Notes under the pieces: generated by a model
What the model was told of the DNA's origin: nothing
Seen by the model: the letters and a program-made list of their open reading frames with translations, nothing else
Database searches by the model: none
Origin: Bacteroidia bacterium
GTDB lineage: Bacteria > Bacteroidota > Bacteroidia > UBA4408
NCBI GenBank assembly: GCA_023262495.1
Contig: JALRAS010000005.1
Location: 3,672 to 54,715 of the forward strand
Direction: 5' to 3'
Length of the DNA stretch: 51,044 nucleotides
Shown here: positions 1 through 8,938 of the stretch, piece after piece
Position numbering within the stretch: the first letter of the stretch is position 1
Layout: every line of letters starts with the position of its first letter
Program-made: the position numbers and the translations under genes

Positions 1-197
1 TATACAATAGGGTATCCGGCTGTTTCGCAAATCTCAACCTGATCGGCACCTGCTTTTTTAAGTGATGCTGCTACTGCTTCGGCAGTTTTTACAACATCAT
101 TTTTGTATGCAGGGTCGGCACTTACCGAAGGAATACGTAATAATTCAAAAAGTTCATCAAGGAATCGTTGTTGGTTGCTTTGGATATAGGCATTCAT
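1..197 (-). CDS. M20-family dipeptidase/deacetylase, N-terminal part
   Basis: Only the first 65 codons are in the window; the gene continues past its left edge. The ATG at 197-195 opens a frame with the segment FELLRIPSVSADPAYKND, typical of the N-terminus of M20 metallopeptidases (dipeptidase / acetylornithine deacetylase / DapE group). The metal-binding residues lie outside the window, so substrate cannot be judged. It follows the spermidine-synthase-like gene on the same strand by 20 bases and may be co-transcribed with it. No Shine-Dalgarno sequence is visible. Confidence 0.75.
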   Translation of the reverse strand, partial: MNAYIQSNQQRFLDELFELLRIPSVSADPAYKNDVVKTAEAVAASLKKAGADQVEICETAGYPIV

Positions 198-217
198 AGT
201 AATTCTGTATTTTTATA

Positions 218-1741
218 TTAATTAAACAATGGAATATTTCTTTGGTTGAAATCTTTTATTGCCGTGGCCATGTATAAATTTCTCCACGTGGCAGCTGCCT
301 CTTTATTCAACAAGTCAAGGATAGGTTTATCATCGCACAATAGGGGAACTTCGGAAAGTTCTTGTGACTCAAATTGAAAACTTTTATGGGCGGTTTTAAA
401 ATCGTGCTTTGAAGCAAATATCAAAATATTGCCTTCTTCCTCTTTGGCTGCGCTAGATAGTAAATGATAATGAAAATTTGATTGCTTTAAGGTCTTTACT
501 ATAGCTTTTATGCCTTTGCTTTTTTCACCTGTTTTAAAGCCATAATTATTAATCACCAACATCCCATTGGTATTAAGGAGTGCTTTTACTTGACTTAAAC
601 TTTCTTCGGTAATCAAATGAGAAGGATTTTCTTCACCCTTAAAAACATCGAATACAATCAAATCATATTTTTTTTGCGTAGTATTGACATACCTGCGCGC
701 ATCGTCAACAAATACCTTGGTGCGCTTGTTTAGGGAGAAGAATTGTTGTGCTGCATAAACAACGCGTTCATCAAATTCAACAGCATCAACTTCAAAATTA
801 TTTTTAACGAGTTCGTTGGCAACAACACCTCCACCTAATCCCAACAACAGCGCCTTTTTTCCTTCCACCTGCTTGCTTGCTTCATCAACCAGCAACGATA
901 CATAGGGGAAGTAGCGGTGTGCTGTGTCTTGTTGGTTATCGTATGTTTGAATTACTCTATTGAATAGCATCATGCGAATATAGGAAACAGGTGTTTGTTG
1001 CTGTTGGTATACCGGATAATCAACCACCATGATTTGGCCCAGTAATCCCTCTTTACTATACAGTATTTTGATGTCGGATATGGCAGTTTCTTTGGTCAGA
1101 ATAAGTTTACCAAACAACATCAATAAAAGTGAAGCAATCAAGAATATTTTTCTTTGCTTAATGATTGCAATAAGCGGAAGTAGGCCCAGTATTGCGCCTG
1201 TTATAAAGGCGGGCTTACTTAATCCAAAGGTTGGAATAATGTAAAATCCCATGCCAAAGGTGGCAATAATACCGCCAACCGTGGAAACAGCATAAATATT
1301 ACCGGCCATATTGCCTGCATGATGCTGATGGTCGCTTAGTTTTTCAATGATGAGAGGTGATACCATCCCCATTAAAAATACCGGAGGCATCAGAAAAAGT
1401 ATGGTCGAGAAAATGATGGATGTTAGAAAGGGAAGATGGGTACTCCATGCAATAATGATACTTGCACTAATGGGCATGGCCGCGGTGAAAACAGCTGCAA
1501 CAAGCAAAACGTAAAATAGTAATTTGGCATTTTGACTCCGTCCTGCCCAATATCCTCCTGTAAAATATCCGGCAGCCAAACCACCTAGGGTAACAGCCAT
1601 AACGGTTGCCCAAACGTAAAGAGATGAGCCAAAGTAAGGGGCTAGCATTTTAGCACCAATCAACTCCGCACTCATCACTGCTGCTCCCTCGGTAAAGGAG
1701 AGGGTGTACAAGAAGAGTCGATTAGGATTGGCTTGTATCAT
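218..1741 (-). CDS. Membrane protein fused to a spermidine-synthase-like domain
   Basis: A 507-residue fusion. Residues 1 to about 210 form around seven hydrophobic segments. The C-terminal half is a class I SAM/dcSAM-binding fold of the spermidine synthase type, with the GLGGG nucleotide loop, the acidic VEFDERV motif, DDARRYV, and DVFKGEENPSHL where the catalytic Asp region of polyamine synthases lies. Such fusions are common in bacteria, but their product is mostly unproven; aminopropyl transfer is inference. The frame can be extended 28 codons upstream, but the ATG at 1741 (MIQANPN) is preferred because it shares one base with the stop of the acyltransferase gene (TAATG), a typical translational-coupling overlap. 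Confidence 0.8.
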   Translation of the reverse strand: MIQANPNRLFLYTLSFTEGAAVMSAELIGAKMLAPYFGSSLYVWATVMAVTLGGLAAGYFTGGYWAGRSQNAKLLFYVLLVAAVFTAAMPISASIIIAWSTHLPFLTSIIFSTILFLMPPVFLMGMVSPLIIEKLSDHQHHAGNMAGNIYAVSTVGGIIATFGMGFYIIPTFGLSKPAFITGAILGLLPLIAIIKQRKIFLIASLLLMLFGKLILTKETAISDIKILYSKEGLLGQIMVVDYPVYQQQQTPVSYIRMMLFNRVIQTYDNQQDTAHRYFPYVSLLVDEASKQVEGKKALLLGLGGGVVANELVKNNFEVDAVEFDERVVYAAQQFFSLNKRTKVFVDDARRYVNTTQKKYDLIVFDVFKGEENPSHLITEESLSQVKALLNTNGMLVINNYGFKTGEKSKGIKAIVKTLKQSNFHYHLLSSAAKEEEGNILIFASKHDFKTAHKSFQFESQELSEVPLLCDDKPILDLLNKEAAATWRNLYMATAIKDFNQRNIPLFN

Positions 1742-2928
1742 TAATTTTTTGAACCACTTTTGATGATGGTATATTTTGTTTTTAGTTTTAAAAACCAACC
1801 TTCGAAGTAGGCATACGACAGCCATGATACCAGAATGGTGAGTGCGGTTACTGAAGCATAAATAACCAACTGCGGTATGAGTTCGTTGGAAGGCATGATG
1901 CCTGCTGCTTTCATTAAATAAATTACAAGCGGTATCAACATGAAGTGGTACATGTACATGCTATACGAAATTTTACCTAAGAAATTAAACACATCATTTT
2001 CAAGTTTGATGATGGAATCGGGATTGCCCGAAACATTGGCAATAATAAATAGGAAAATTACACTGTAAACTAAGTGAATGCCATCTTGTATGGCAGGAGG
2101 TGTAAATAAAATCAAAATAGGAATACAGAGTAAGCACATTGGAAGCACAATAGGTTGGTACACCAAATTTTTAAATTGTGTTTTGTAATTGTAAAGTAGG
2201 TAGGCACCCATACCACCAATTGTCATAGATTCTATTTTGGTCATAGCCAAGAATTTTTTAATGATTGCAAGTGTTGGACTGCCATATCCGGCCTTGAACA
2301 AAATTAACACAAATACCTTAAGACCAATCATGATGCAAAATACAATGACCAACATTTTGAAAATATTACCGGCTTTTTTGGCAAGTACAGGCCATATCAA
2401 ATAAAATTGTTCCTCAACACCAATCGACCATGTTTGACTAATCATAGGCACAGGTGAAAAAATGGCATGGGCAATATTTGGGAAGATAATTAAATAAAGG
2501 AATAGATTGATTCCAAAATGATCGTTAAGTTCTTTACTTGAAAAGCTAATCGATCCATTGACAATATATGGAACAACAAAAAAACCCAAAATAACAATAA
2601 GGTAGTAGAGGGGCCAAATTCTCAAGATCCTTCGCAAGTAGAACTTTTTAACTGCAATTGTTCCTGTTTTTGCTTTCTCAACAAGGAGTAAATAAGTGAT
2701 TAAAAAACCACTCAATACAAAGAAGAAATAAACTCCCAAACCTCCTGCCTCAAACACAAATGTATTTACAGCACTTTTCAAGGTTAGGATATTTGAACTA
2801 TGATTTCCCCACAAATTTGGTAACCCCATAAAATGTTTCACCAATTCTATATGTGTAACCACTACTGCCATTGCAGCAAAGAAACGCAGCCCGTTTAACC
2901 CCGGAAAATAAACCTTGTTATTATCCAT
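1741..2928 (-). CDS. Acyltransferase 3 family membrane protein (OafA-like)
   Basis: A 395-residue polytopic inner-membrane protein. It opens with FPGLNGLRFFAAMAVVVTH, the hallmark start of acyltransferase-3 proteins with the conserved His in the first membrane helix, followed by about ten hydrophobic segments and the family segment QTWSIGVEEQFYLIWP. Relatives O-acetylate or acylate sugars of LPS, exopolysaccharide or peptidoglycan; the substrate here is unknown. The SGNH domain of long OafA proteins is absent, so this is the short form. It is the first gene of a two- or three-gene minus-strand unit. Confidence 0.9.
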   Translation of the reverse strand: MDNNKVYFPGLNGLRFFAAMAVVVTHIELVKHFMGLPNLWGNHSSNILTLKSAVNTFVFEAGGLGVYFFFVLSGFLITYLLLVEKAKTGTIAVKKFYLRRILRIWPLYYLIVILGFFVVPYIVNGSISFSSKELNDHFGINLFLYLIIFPNIAHAIFSPVPMISQTWSIGVEEQFYLIWPVLAKKAGNIFKMLVIVFCIMIGLKVFVLILFKAGYGSPTLAIIKKFLAMTKIESMTIGGMGAYLLYNYKTQFKNLVYQPIVLPMCLLCIPILILFTPPAIQDGIHLVYSVIFLFIIANVSGNPDSIIKLENDVFNFLGKISYSMYMYHFMLIPLVIYLMKAAGIMPSNELIPQLVIYASVTALTILVSWLSYAYFEGWFLKLKTKYTIIKSGSKN

Positions 2929-2992
2929 TACAGGTTAAAATAAAATGGTTGCATTTCATGTTGACAGGGTATATTGATTTGTTATCGCTTCG

Positions 2993-3000
2993 CAAAATTA
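2993..3000 (-). promoter_or_regulatory. Candidate -7 promoter element for the acyltransferase unit
   Basis: The minus strand reads TAATTTTG, matching the Bacteroidota -7 consensus TAnnTTTG, about 65 bases before the acyltransferase ATG. I see no TTG at the usual spacing for a -33 element, so support is partial. Confidence 0.35.
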
Positions 3001-3160
3001 TTTTAATCAAACTGCTCATAGTTGCTTCATCAGTTAACCGGTAATTTGCAGCATATCAATCAAAAAAATCACTCCAATACACTGCTGCAAATTTCAGTTC
3101 ATTGGCATTATTTTGAGCAACAAATATCTTAATTTTTTTTAATCTCTCGAGATGCCTTTT

Positions 3161-3287
3161 ATACCAATTGCATTTATTTTTTAGTCCAACTAAAAAATAA
3201 ATTTGCAATGATTAATGCCGATACTACCTGAAAATAGTACAATGAGGCAATGTCGAAATTGGACTAAATTGAAAGTGTAATCGGTAT
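3161..3287. mobile_element. 127-bp MITE-like element with 30-bp imperfect inverted ends
   Basis: The left end (3161-3190, starting ATACCAATTGCA) and the reverse complement of the right end (3258-3287, starting ATACCGATTACA) match at 22 of 30 positions, including a shared TAGTCCAA at the inner edge. Just inside the left end is a 13-bp perfect hairpin (3173-3185 with 3189-3201, loop CCA). There is no coding frame inside. The outer 21 bases of the right end recur exactly at 29558-29578. The element fills part of the 449-base gap 2929-3377; the rest of that gap shows only the promoter element noted above. A clear target-site duplication is not visible. Confidence 0.45.
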
Positions 3288-3377
3288 TAATTATCAGGGG
3301 TACTTTTGCTCGGGAAAATCATATTGTAATCAAAGGCACGCAAATGCATACCAGACAAAGCGATTGATAGATGTTAG

Positions 3378-4013
3378 CTACTTTTTTTTGATTTCGCTGC
3401 TGAGTTCAATGACTGTATTATACACGTATGTCTTGTGCTTTTTTATAGACACGCCAATGTATAAGACCTCGGGATTGAGTAGCGATTTTCTATGACTCAA
3501 GCTAGGAATGCCCTCGTCAATGAGTAAATCTATAACTATGCTAAAGGCATCGCCATAGCCATATTGACAATTTTCAAACACTTTTTTATATCTCTTGCTC
3601 AAGTGTGCTGCGCGCATTTCATAAGTTTCACCGGTGGGTGAATTGTGTCCTACCTTACCTTTAACGCCCATTTCGGTAGCATGTTTTTTAGCCATTTCAT
3701 ACAGGTCAAATTTAGGTTCAATGCATCCTGTTGCTTGCATGTTGTTGAGATCTTTCAGTAAACTGCTTAAGTAAGAAGTCTTCTCTATGGCTGCAGAATC
3801 TAGATAGTCTTTAAGATAGGTATCTGCAAACAACTTAGGATTGATACGTACCATGTTGATGTACATCACAACAGCTTTTTCTTCAGCCGTAAGATAGCCG
3901 GTTGATTGCGCAGTTTGACATTTTTTTAGCAATGAATCGGGCCACTCTGCTGACAATGCCCCAGCAGGGCAACTCAAAAAAACATACATGACCAATCCAA
4001 TATAGTGCTTCAT
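3378..4013 (-). CDS. Secreted CAP-domain (SCP/PR-1-like) protein
   Basis: 211 residues from the ATG at 4013, chosen because a signal peptide (MKHYIGLVMYVFLSCPAGALSA) follows directly and AAAAGA precedes it; an ATG six codons upstream is possible. The mature part has the CAP pattern: KKHATEMG, VGHNSPTGETYEMR with the conserved His, FENCQYG with the conserved Glu, and LSHRKSLLNP with the second His, then IGVSI. Bacterial CAP proteins are extracellular and of mostly unknown function. It is the third gene of the SDR-amidohydrolase-CAP unit, 43 bases after the amidohydrolase stop. Confidence 0.8.
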   Translation of the reverse strand: MKHYIGLVMYVFLSCPAGALSAEWPDSLLKKCQTAQSTGYLTAEEKAVVMYINMVRINPKLFADTYLKDYLDSAAIEKTSYLSSLLKDLNNMQATGCIEPKFDLYEMAKKHATEMGVKGKVGHNSPTGETYEMRAAHLSKRYKKVFENCQYGYGDAFSIVIDLLIDEGIPSLSHRKSLLNPEVLYIGVSIKKHKTYVYNTVIELSSEIKKK

Positions 4014-4056
4014 TCTTTTATTATCATGCAAAAATTATGCATCAATTGTGCCAAAC

Positions 4057-5700
4057 TTAAAATACTTGTTTCCCATCGCTGAATGTTTTTAAAACCTTGA
4101 TATAAGGAATATCATACTCATTGCAATTCATAATGTCTTTATCAATAATGATAAAGTCAGCTGCTTTGCCCACTTCCAGGCTGCCTCTCATTTTCTCTTC
4201 AAATCCTGCATAAGCAGCCCAACTCGTGAATGCTCTTATTGCCTGTTCGCGCGATATTTTATTTTGCGATTCAAAACCGCCTGCCGGTATTCTTCTCAAA
4301 TCTTGACGTGTTACCGCGGCATAAATACCTCTGAAGGGATTGATACCCTCAACCGGAAAGTCACTACCACCGGCAATCATCCCCGCGTGTTCAATTAACT
4401 TCTTTAAAGCATAGGCATTTTTAGTCCGTTCTTTTCCAATACGATCATATACCCAATACATGTCGGAAGTTGCATGTGTGGGCTGAACCGATGGAATGAT
4501 TTTATTCAAAGCAAATTTTTTAAAGTCAGATTCATCAATGACCTGTGCATGCTCTATTCTCCATCTTCTATGCCTATCATTGCCAAGTACCTGATGATAC
4601 AAATCAAGGATAAAACGATTGGCAGAATCACCAATGCAATGCGTGTTCATCTGGAATTGTGAACGTGCAATTTTTTGGGCAACTGCTCTCAAGGAATCGG
4701 GATGCGATAGTAAAAAACCTGCCTCATTTTTTTTATCTTGGTATGGCTTCAATAAGCATGCTCCTCTCGATCCCAGAGCCCCGTCAGCATATACTTTAAA
4801 TGCCCTTACGCTGAGGTTTTCTTTAATGATTGGCCCACTTTTAAGGTAATGTTTTAAATTATCCTGATCAGCAGACAGCATCAAGTGTAGTTTCATTTTA
4901 AGTTTGCCGCTCGTTTGCAAACTATCTAAAAATTCTACTATTTTTTTTGAAAGTCCTGCATCGGCCACAGAGGTGAGACCTACCTCAAAACAATTTTTTT
5001 GTGCAGTCATCAAAGCATCAAAACGCTCTGATACCGATGGGTCGGGAATGTGCTTGCTTACCTCATTTACTGCGTTGTCAATAAGCATACCGGTGAGGGT
5101 TTGCTTTCCGTTTTTAGTGATTATTTCAAATACACCACCCTCAATTTTGTTGGCAGCGGTAATGCCTGCAAGGTCGAGTGCCTTCTGATTAGCTAATGCA
5201 GCGTGGCCATCCACACGCGACAGGAGCACAGGTCGGTCAGGGAACAATTTGTCTAAGCTGTCTTTAGTTGGAAAGTCCTTCACCTTCCAATCGTTTTGAT
5301 CCCAACCTCTTCCCTTTATCCATAGTGATTTTGATGTGGTGGAAAATTCCTGTACGCGTTGAATTACCTCGTTGAATGAACGTGTGCCTGTGAGATCTAC
5401 CTCGCGCAATCCTAATGCATAATAATAGAAATGCGTATGGGCATCATACAAGCCAGGGAGTACGGTCTTTCCTTGTAAGTCAATCTTTTCAGGAGCATCA
5501 TACAATTCAAAAATTTTGGCCGTTGTTCCAATAGCAGCAATTTTTCCATCTTTTACAGCCATGGCAGCGTGCTTTGAAAATGCACTGTCAACGCTATAGA
5601 TAGTAGCGTTGTATAAAATCATATCTACTTGTGTATGACTTTTACATCCCGCAAGTGCAATGATGAGTAGGGAACAGATAATGCTGATGATGTTTCTCAT
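4057..5700 (-). CDS. Amidohydrolase-family lipoprotein (YtcJ/NfdA-like)
   Basis: 547 residues. The N-terminus MRNIISIICSLLIIALAGC ends in a lipobox (LAGC), so the protein should be a lipid-anchored periplasmic or surface enzyme. Metal-binding features of the YtcJ-like amidohydrolase-3 group are present: YDAHTHFY near residue 88, NTHCIGDSAN with a conserved His, RIEHAQV, and GGSDFPVE with a late Asp. GKAADFIIID closes the beta-sandwich. Relatives hydrolyse N-substituted formamides or other amides; the substrate here is unknown. It starts three bases after the SDR stop, so the two are surely one operon. Confidence 0.85.
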   Translation of the reverse strand: MRNIISIICSLLIIALAGCKSHTQVDMILYNATIYSVDSAFSKHAAMAVKDGKIAAIGTTAKIFELYDAPEKIDLQGKTVLPGLYDAHTHFYYYALGLREVDLTGTRSFNEVIQRVQEFSTTSKSLWIKGRGWDQNDWKVKDFPTKDSLDKLFPDRPVLLSRVDGHAALANQKALDLAGITAANKIEGGVFEIITKNGKQTLTGMLIDNAVNEVSKHIPDPSVSERFDALMTAQKNCFEVGLTSVADAGLSKKIVEFLDSLQTSGKLKMKLHLMLSADQDNLKHYLKSGPIIKENLSVRAFKVYADGALGSRGACLLKPYQDKKNEAGFLLSHPDSLRAVAQKIARSQFQMNTHCIGDSANRFILDLYHQVLGNDRHRRWRIEHAQVIDESDFKKFALNKIIPSVQPTHATSDMYWVYDRIGKERTKNAYALKKLIEHAGMIAGGSDFPVEGINPFRGIYAAVTRQDLRRIPAGGFESQNKISREQAIRAFTSWAAYAGFEEKMRGSLEVGKAADFIIIDKDIMNCNEYDIPYIKVLKTFSDGKQVF

Positions 5701-5703
5701 GTG

Positions 5704-6459
5704 CTATTTTCTGAAGGTTGTAGTAGCGTTTGCCTGTGCTTTTGGGGTAATAGTAATGTCGCTGATATTCACATGCTCGGGGCGCGAAGCTGCCCAATAA
5801 ACCGCATCGGCAACATCATGGGCACTCAAGGGGGTAAGTCCTGCATAAACTTTTTTTGCTCTTTCGCTGTCGCCCTTATATCTTACCAAACTGAATTCTG
5901 TTTCAACCATGCCGGGCGCTATATTGGTCACTCTGATGCCGTGTTGCAACAAATCTATGCGCATGGTTTGAGACAATGAATCAACGGCATGTTTTGTTGC
6001 ACAATATACATTACCGTTGGCATAGTTTTCTTTACCTGCTATGGAGCTGATGTTGATGATATGTCCTGCTTGCTGCAATACCATCATCGGTGCCACAATT
6101 CGCGCCATATAAAGCAAACCTTTGATATTGGTATCAATCATTGTTTCCCAATCGCTATGCAGCCCTTCGTGAATCGGATTGAGGCCCGCAGCTAATCCTG
6201 CGTTATTAATGAGTATATCAATTTGTTGGTAGTCGGTCGGCAATTTTGTGATTGCGTTTTCGCAAGCCACCTTATTGGTTACATCAAATACCAGTGGCAA
6301 GGTGTTAGTGCCATATTGAGTTTGAAGTGTTTGCGTCAATTGTTTGAGTTTTTCTTCACGCCTTCCTGTGATGATCAATCGATAACCGTTTTCGGCAAAG
6401 ATGTGCGCGCAGGCTTCTCCTATGCCTGAAGTTGCTCCTGTTATAAGTACTGTTTTCAA
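5704..6459 (-). CDS. SDR-family NADP-dependent oxidoreductase (YdfG-like)
   Basis: 251 residues, the classical short-chain dehydrogenase length. Visible: TGATSGIGEA (dinucleotide loop, residues about 7-16), NNAG near residue 87, a catalytic Ser in NISSIAG and the YCATK active-site motif. The C-terminal half, including NIAPGMVETEFSLVRYKGD, closely follows E. coli YdfG, a serine / 3-hydroxy-acid dehydrogenase that also reduces malonic semialdehyde. The substrate is inferred from that similarity only. First gene of the three-gene minus-strand unit, with a candidate promoter about 22 bases upstream. Confidence 0.88.
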   Translation of the reverse strand: MKTVLITGATSGIGEACAHIFAENGYRLIITGRREEKLKQLTQTLQTQYGTNTLPLVFDVTNKVACENAITKLPTDYQQIDILINNAGLAAGLNPIHEGLHSDWETMIDTNIKGLLYMARIVAPMMVLQQAGHIINISSIAGKENYANGNVYCATKHAVDSLSQTMRIDLLQHGIRVTNIAPGMVETEFSLVRYKGDSERAKKVYAGLTPLSAHDVADAVYWAASRPEHVNISDITITPKAQANATTTFRK

Positions 6460-6480
6460 CGTTTATATAATTTATTGCTG

Positions 6481-6488
6481 CAAAAGTA
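6481..6488 (-). promoter_or_regulatory. Candidate -7 element for the SDR-amidohydrolase-CAP unit
   Basis: The minus strand reads TACTTTTG followed by C, a perfect TAnnTTTG match 22 bases before the SDR start codon. No TTG is seen at -33 spacing. Confidence 0.45.
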
Positions 6489-6584
6489 AGATTAAAATAC
6501 TTTGAAGGGTGCACTAAAATTTCTGTTAATAAACTTTCAATTGTGAGATAAAAAACTTTACTTTGAGAGTCTAAACTTAACTAT

Positions 6585-8363
6585 ATGAGTAATCCACTAA
6601 AAGGCGGAGAGTTTTTGATCCGCACCACCGAAGCGAAAGATATTTTTATTCCGGAACAATGGAACGAAGAACAACAAATGATTGCCCAATCATGCCATGA
6701 TTTTTTGGCTGCAGAAATTTGGCCGAATCTCGATAGAATTGATGCTCAAGAGGAAGGGCTTACAGTGTCATTGTTAGATAAGGCAGCCGAATTAGGTTTG
6801 CTTGGGCTCAATGTTCCTGAAGAATATGGAGGTTTTGAAAAAGATTTTGTTACCGGCATGTTGGCTACTGAAGTAATTGGTGCCGGACATTCATTTGCGG
6901 TATCTATCTCTGCACACACCGGTATTGGAACACTTCCCATATTGTATTATGGTAATGAAGCACAAAAACAAAAATACATTCCTAAATTGGCAAGTGGCGA
7001 GTGGAAAGCTTGCTACTGTCTAACAGAGCCCAACTCGGGATCTGATGCCAACAGTGGTAAAACAAAAGCCGTGTTGAGTGCCGATGGAAAGCATTACATC
7101 CTTAACGGTCAAAAAATGTGGATTACCAACGGAGGATTTGCTGATGTATTTACCGTGTTTGCCAAAATAGATGATGATGAAAATTTAAGTGCGTTCATTG
7201 TTGAAAAAAGTTTTGGTGGCATAACACTTAATCCCGAGGAGCATAAGATGGGAATAAAAGGCAGCAGCACCCGACAAGTATTTTTCAATGATTGTAAAGT
7301 GCCTGTCGAAAATTTATTGAGCGAAAGACAAAACGGTTTCAAGATTGCTGTTAACATATTAAACATGGGCCGTGTAAAGTTGGCTGCAGCAGCGCTTGGT
7401 GGCTGTAAGCGTGCTTCAGGTATTTCAGTAAACTATGCCAACGAGCGTCAACAATTTGGCCGCCCTATTGCAAAGTATGGTGCCATACGACACAAATTAG
7501 CAGAGCAAGCGATTCGCATTTACGCCATGGAGAGTGCGCTGTATAGAGTTACTCAAAATATTGAAGATGCCATCAATGCTTATGCAGCATCAGGAATGGA
7601 CAAAGGAAAAGCCATTTTAAAAGGGGTAGAGCAGTTTGCTCCCGAGGCAGCAATCATGAAAGTTGCCGGTAGTGAGGTGCTTGATTATGTTGTTGATGAA
7701 GGTGTTCAAATATACGGTGGTATGGGATACAGTGCCGAAGCGCCTATGGACAGAGCTTATCGCGACAGTCGTATCAATCGAATCTTTGAGGGAACCAACG
7801 AAATCAACCGTATGCTCATTGTGGATATGATGCTGCGTAAAGCTATGAAAGGAGAGTTAGATTTAATGGGGCCCGCACAAAAGGTTGCTGCCGAGTTAAT
7901 GAGTATCCCCGATTTTGGTGGCGATGATGATACTCCTTTTGCGAAAGAGAAAAAATATATCGAAAATTTCAAAAAAGCGGCTTTGATGGTAGCCGGTGCT
8001 GCGGCACAAAAGCTCATGATGGAGTTGTCAAAAGAGCAGGAGGTGTTGATGAATATTGCCGACATGATAATTGATTTATACATCTCTGAAAGTGTGATGC
8101 TGCGTGTTGAAAAATTATGCAGCATGAAAGGTGCCGATCATTGTAAAGAGCAATTAGAAATGATGCGTGTATACATCAACGATGCTGCGGATCGTATTCA
8201 TAAAAATGGTAAAGATGCCATCAATTCCTTTGCTGAAGGTGATGAGTTACGCATGATGTTGATGGGCTTGAAACGTTTCACTAAAACAGATCCATTCAAT
8301 AGCAAAGAGGCACGTAGAGTTGTTGCAGCCAAATTAATTGCAGAGAATAAATACTGTTTTTAA
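6585..8363 (+). CDS. Acyl-CoA dehydrogenase, long form with C-terminal extension
   Basis: 592 residues, against about 380-400 for short- and medium-chain enzymes; the length and extra C-terminal helical region resemble VLCAD-type enzymes. Signature 1 is CYCLTEPNSGSDANSG and signature 2 runs through YGGMGYSAEAPMDRAYRDSR into IFEGTNEI, whose Glu aligns with the MCAD catalytic base. FGRPIAKYGAIRHKLA is also present. It should oxidise acyl-CoA with FAD, passing electrons to ETF. It stands alone on the plus strand, divergent from the SDR unit, with a weak TTACTTTG element at 6558-6565 and a strong terminator downstream. Confidence 0.93.
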   Translation: MSNPLKGGEFLIRTTEAKDIFIPEQWNEEQQMIAQSCHDFLAAEIWPNLDRIDAQEEGLTVSLLDKAAELGLLGLNVPEEYGGFEKDFVTGMLATEVIGAGHSFAVSISAHTGIGTLPILYYGNEAQKQKYIPKLASGEWKACYCLTEPNSGSDANSGKTKAVLSADGKHYILNGQKMWITNGGFADVFTVFAKIDDDENLSAFIVEKSFGGITLNPEEHKMGIKGSSTRQVFFNDCKVPVENLLSERQNGFKIAVNILNMGRVKLAAAALGGCKRASGISVNYANERQQFGRPIAKYGAIRHKLAEQAIRIYAMESALYRVTQNIEDAINAYAASGMDKGKAILKGVEQFAPEAAIMKVAGSEVLDYVVDEGVQIYGGMGYSAEAPMDRAYRDSRINRIFEGTNEINRMLIVDMMLRKAMKGELDLMGPAQKVAAELMSIPDFGGDDDTPFAKEKKYIENFKKAALMVAGAAAQKLMMELSKEQEVLMNIADMIIDLYISESVMLRVEKLCSMKGADHCKEQLEMMRVYINDAADRIHKNGKDAINSFAEGDELRMMLMGLKRFTKTDPFNSKEARRVVAAKLIAENKYCF

Positions 8364-8380
8364 ATAAAAATGAAAGGTAT

Positions 8381-8404
8381 GTGGTTGGAGTAAACTCCAA
8401 CCAC
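8381..8404 (+). terminator. Rho-independent terminator after the acyl-CoA dehydrogenase
   Basis: Perfect stem of 10-11 bp (GTGGTTGGAG paired with CTCCAACCAC) with a tiny loop, followed by TTTT at 8405-8408. It starts 18 bases after the stop codon. Confidence 0.8.
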
Positions 8405-8484
8405 TTTTGGAAACTTGTAGTTGCATTTTTCCTGCTTCCTGCATCAAGTACAATTGGTTAGCAACACTTCTTTACACCAAATTT

Positions 8485-8895
8485 TTATTGTAACATCAGG
8501 AGTAATGTTGATGCTCTTAATTGACCAAAAATAATGGCCTTTTGATTAAATGCGATCCCACATGCGATTGCGTCCTCCTTACTAATATCAATGATCAATA
8601 ATGACATTTCGTTGGGCCAGCCTTTTGTTCCTTCTCCATAACCCAAAACAAATTTATATCCTCGAGTTTCTACGTAGTTGATGAGTTGCTTATGACGCAG
8701 TTCGTTTTGCTCTGCCGTTAACAATTCAGAGAGAGGATTATAGGCGGTTATAAAGGCGTATGTTGTGCAGTTGTTTTCAATTAACAAATGGTCAAGTTTC
8801 TCATTTTTTTTACCCACTTGTATCACTATATCTTCAACAATATACCTTGTCTTTGCATAAGCTGATTTGAGCTCTCGGTTTTTATGTGTATACAT
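8485..8895 (-). CDS. DUF3293-domain protein
   Basis: 136 residues, cytosolic by appearance. The segments FITAYNPLSE, LINYVETRGYKFVLGYGEG, GWPNEMSLLII and AFNQKAIIFG follow the pattern of the DUF3293 family, whose function is unknown. It lies 43 bases after metK on the same strand and is probably the last gene of the metK transcript. Confidence 0.65.
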   Translation of the reverse strand: MYTHKNRELKSAYAKTRYIVEDIVIQVGKKNEKLDHLLIENNCTTYAFITAYNPLSELLTAEQNELRHKQLINYVETRGYKFVLGYGEGTKGWPNEMSLLIIDISKEDAIACGIAFNQKAIIFGQLRASTLLLMLQ

Positions 8896-8938
8896 ATTAT
8901 ACCTTAACTTATGATTAATTAATACTTGATTTTGGCTA

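Noticed and set aside
3301-3308. Perfect plus-strand TACTTTTG promoter-like element
   Set aside because: No plus-strand gene follows; the next genes are on the minus strand.
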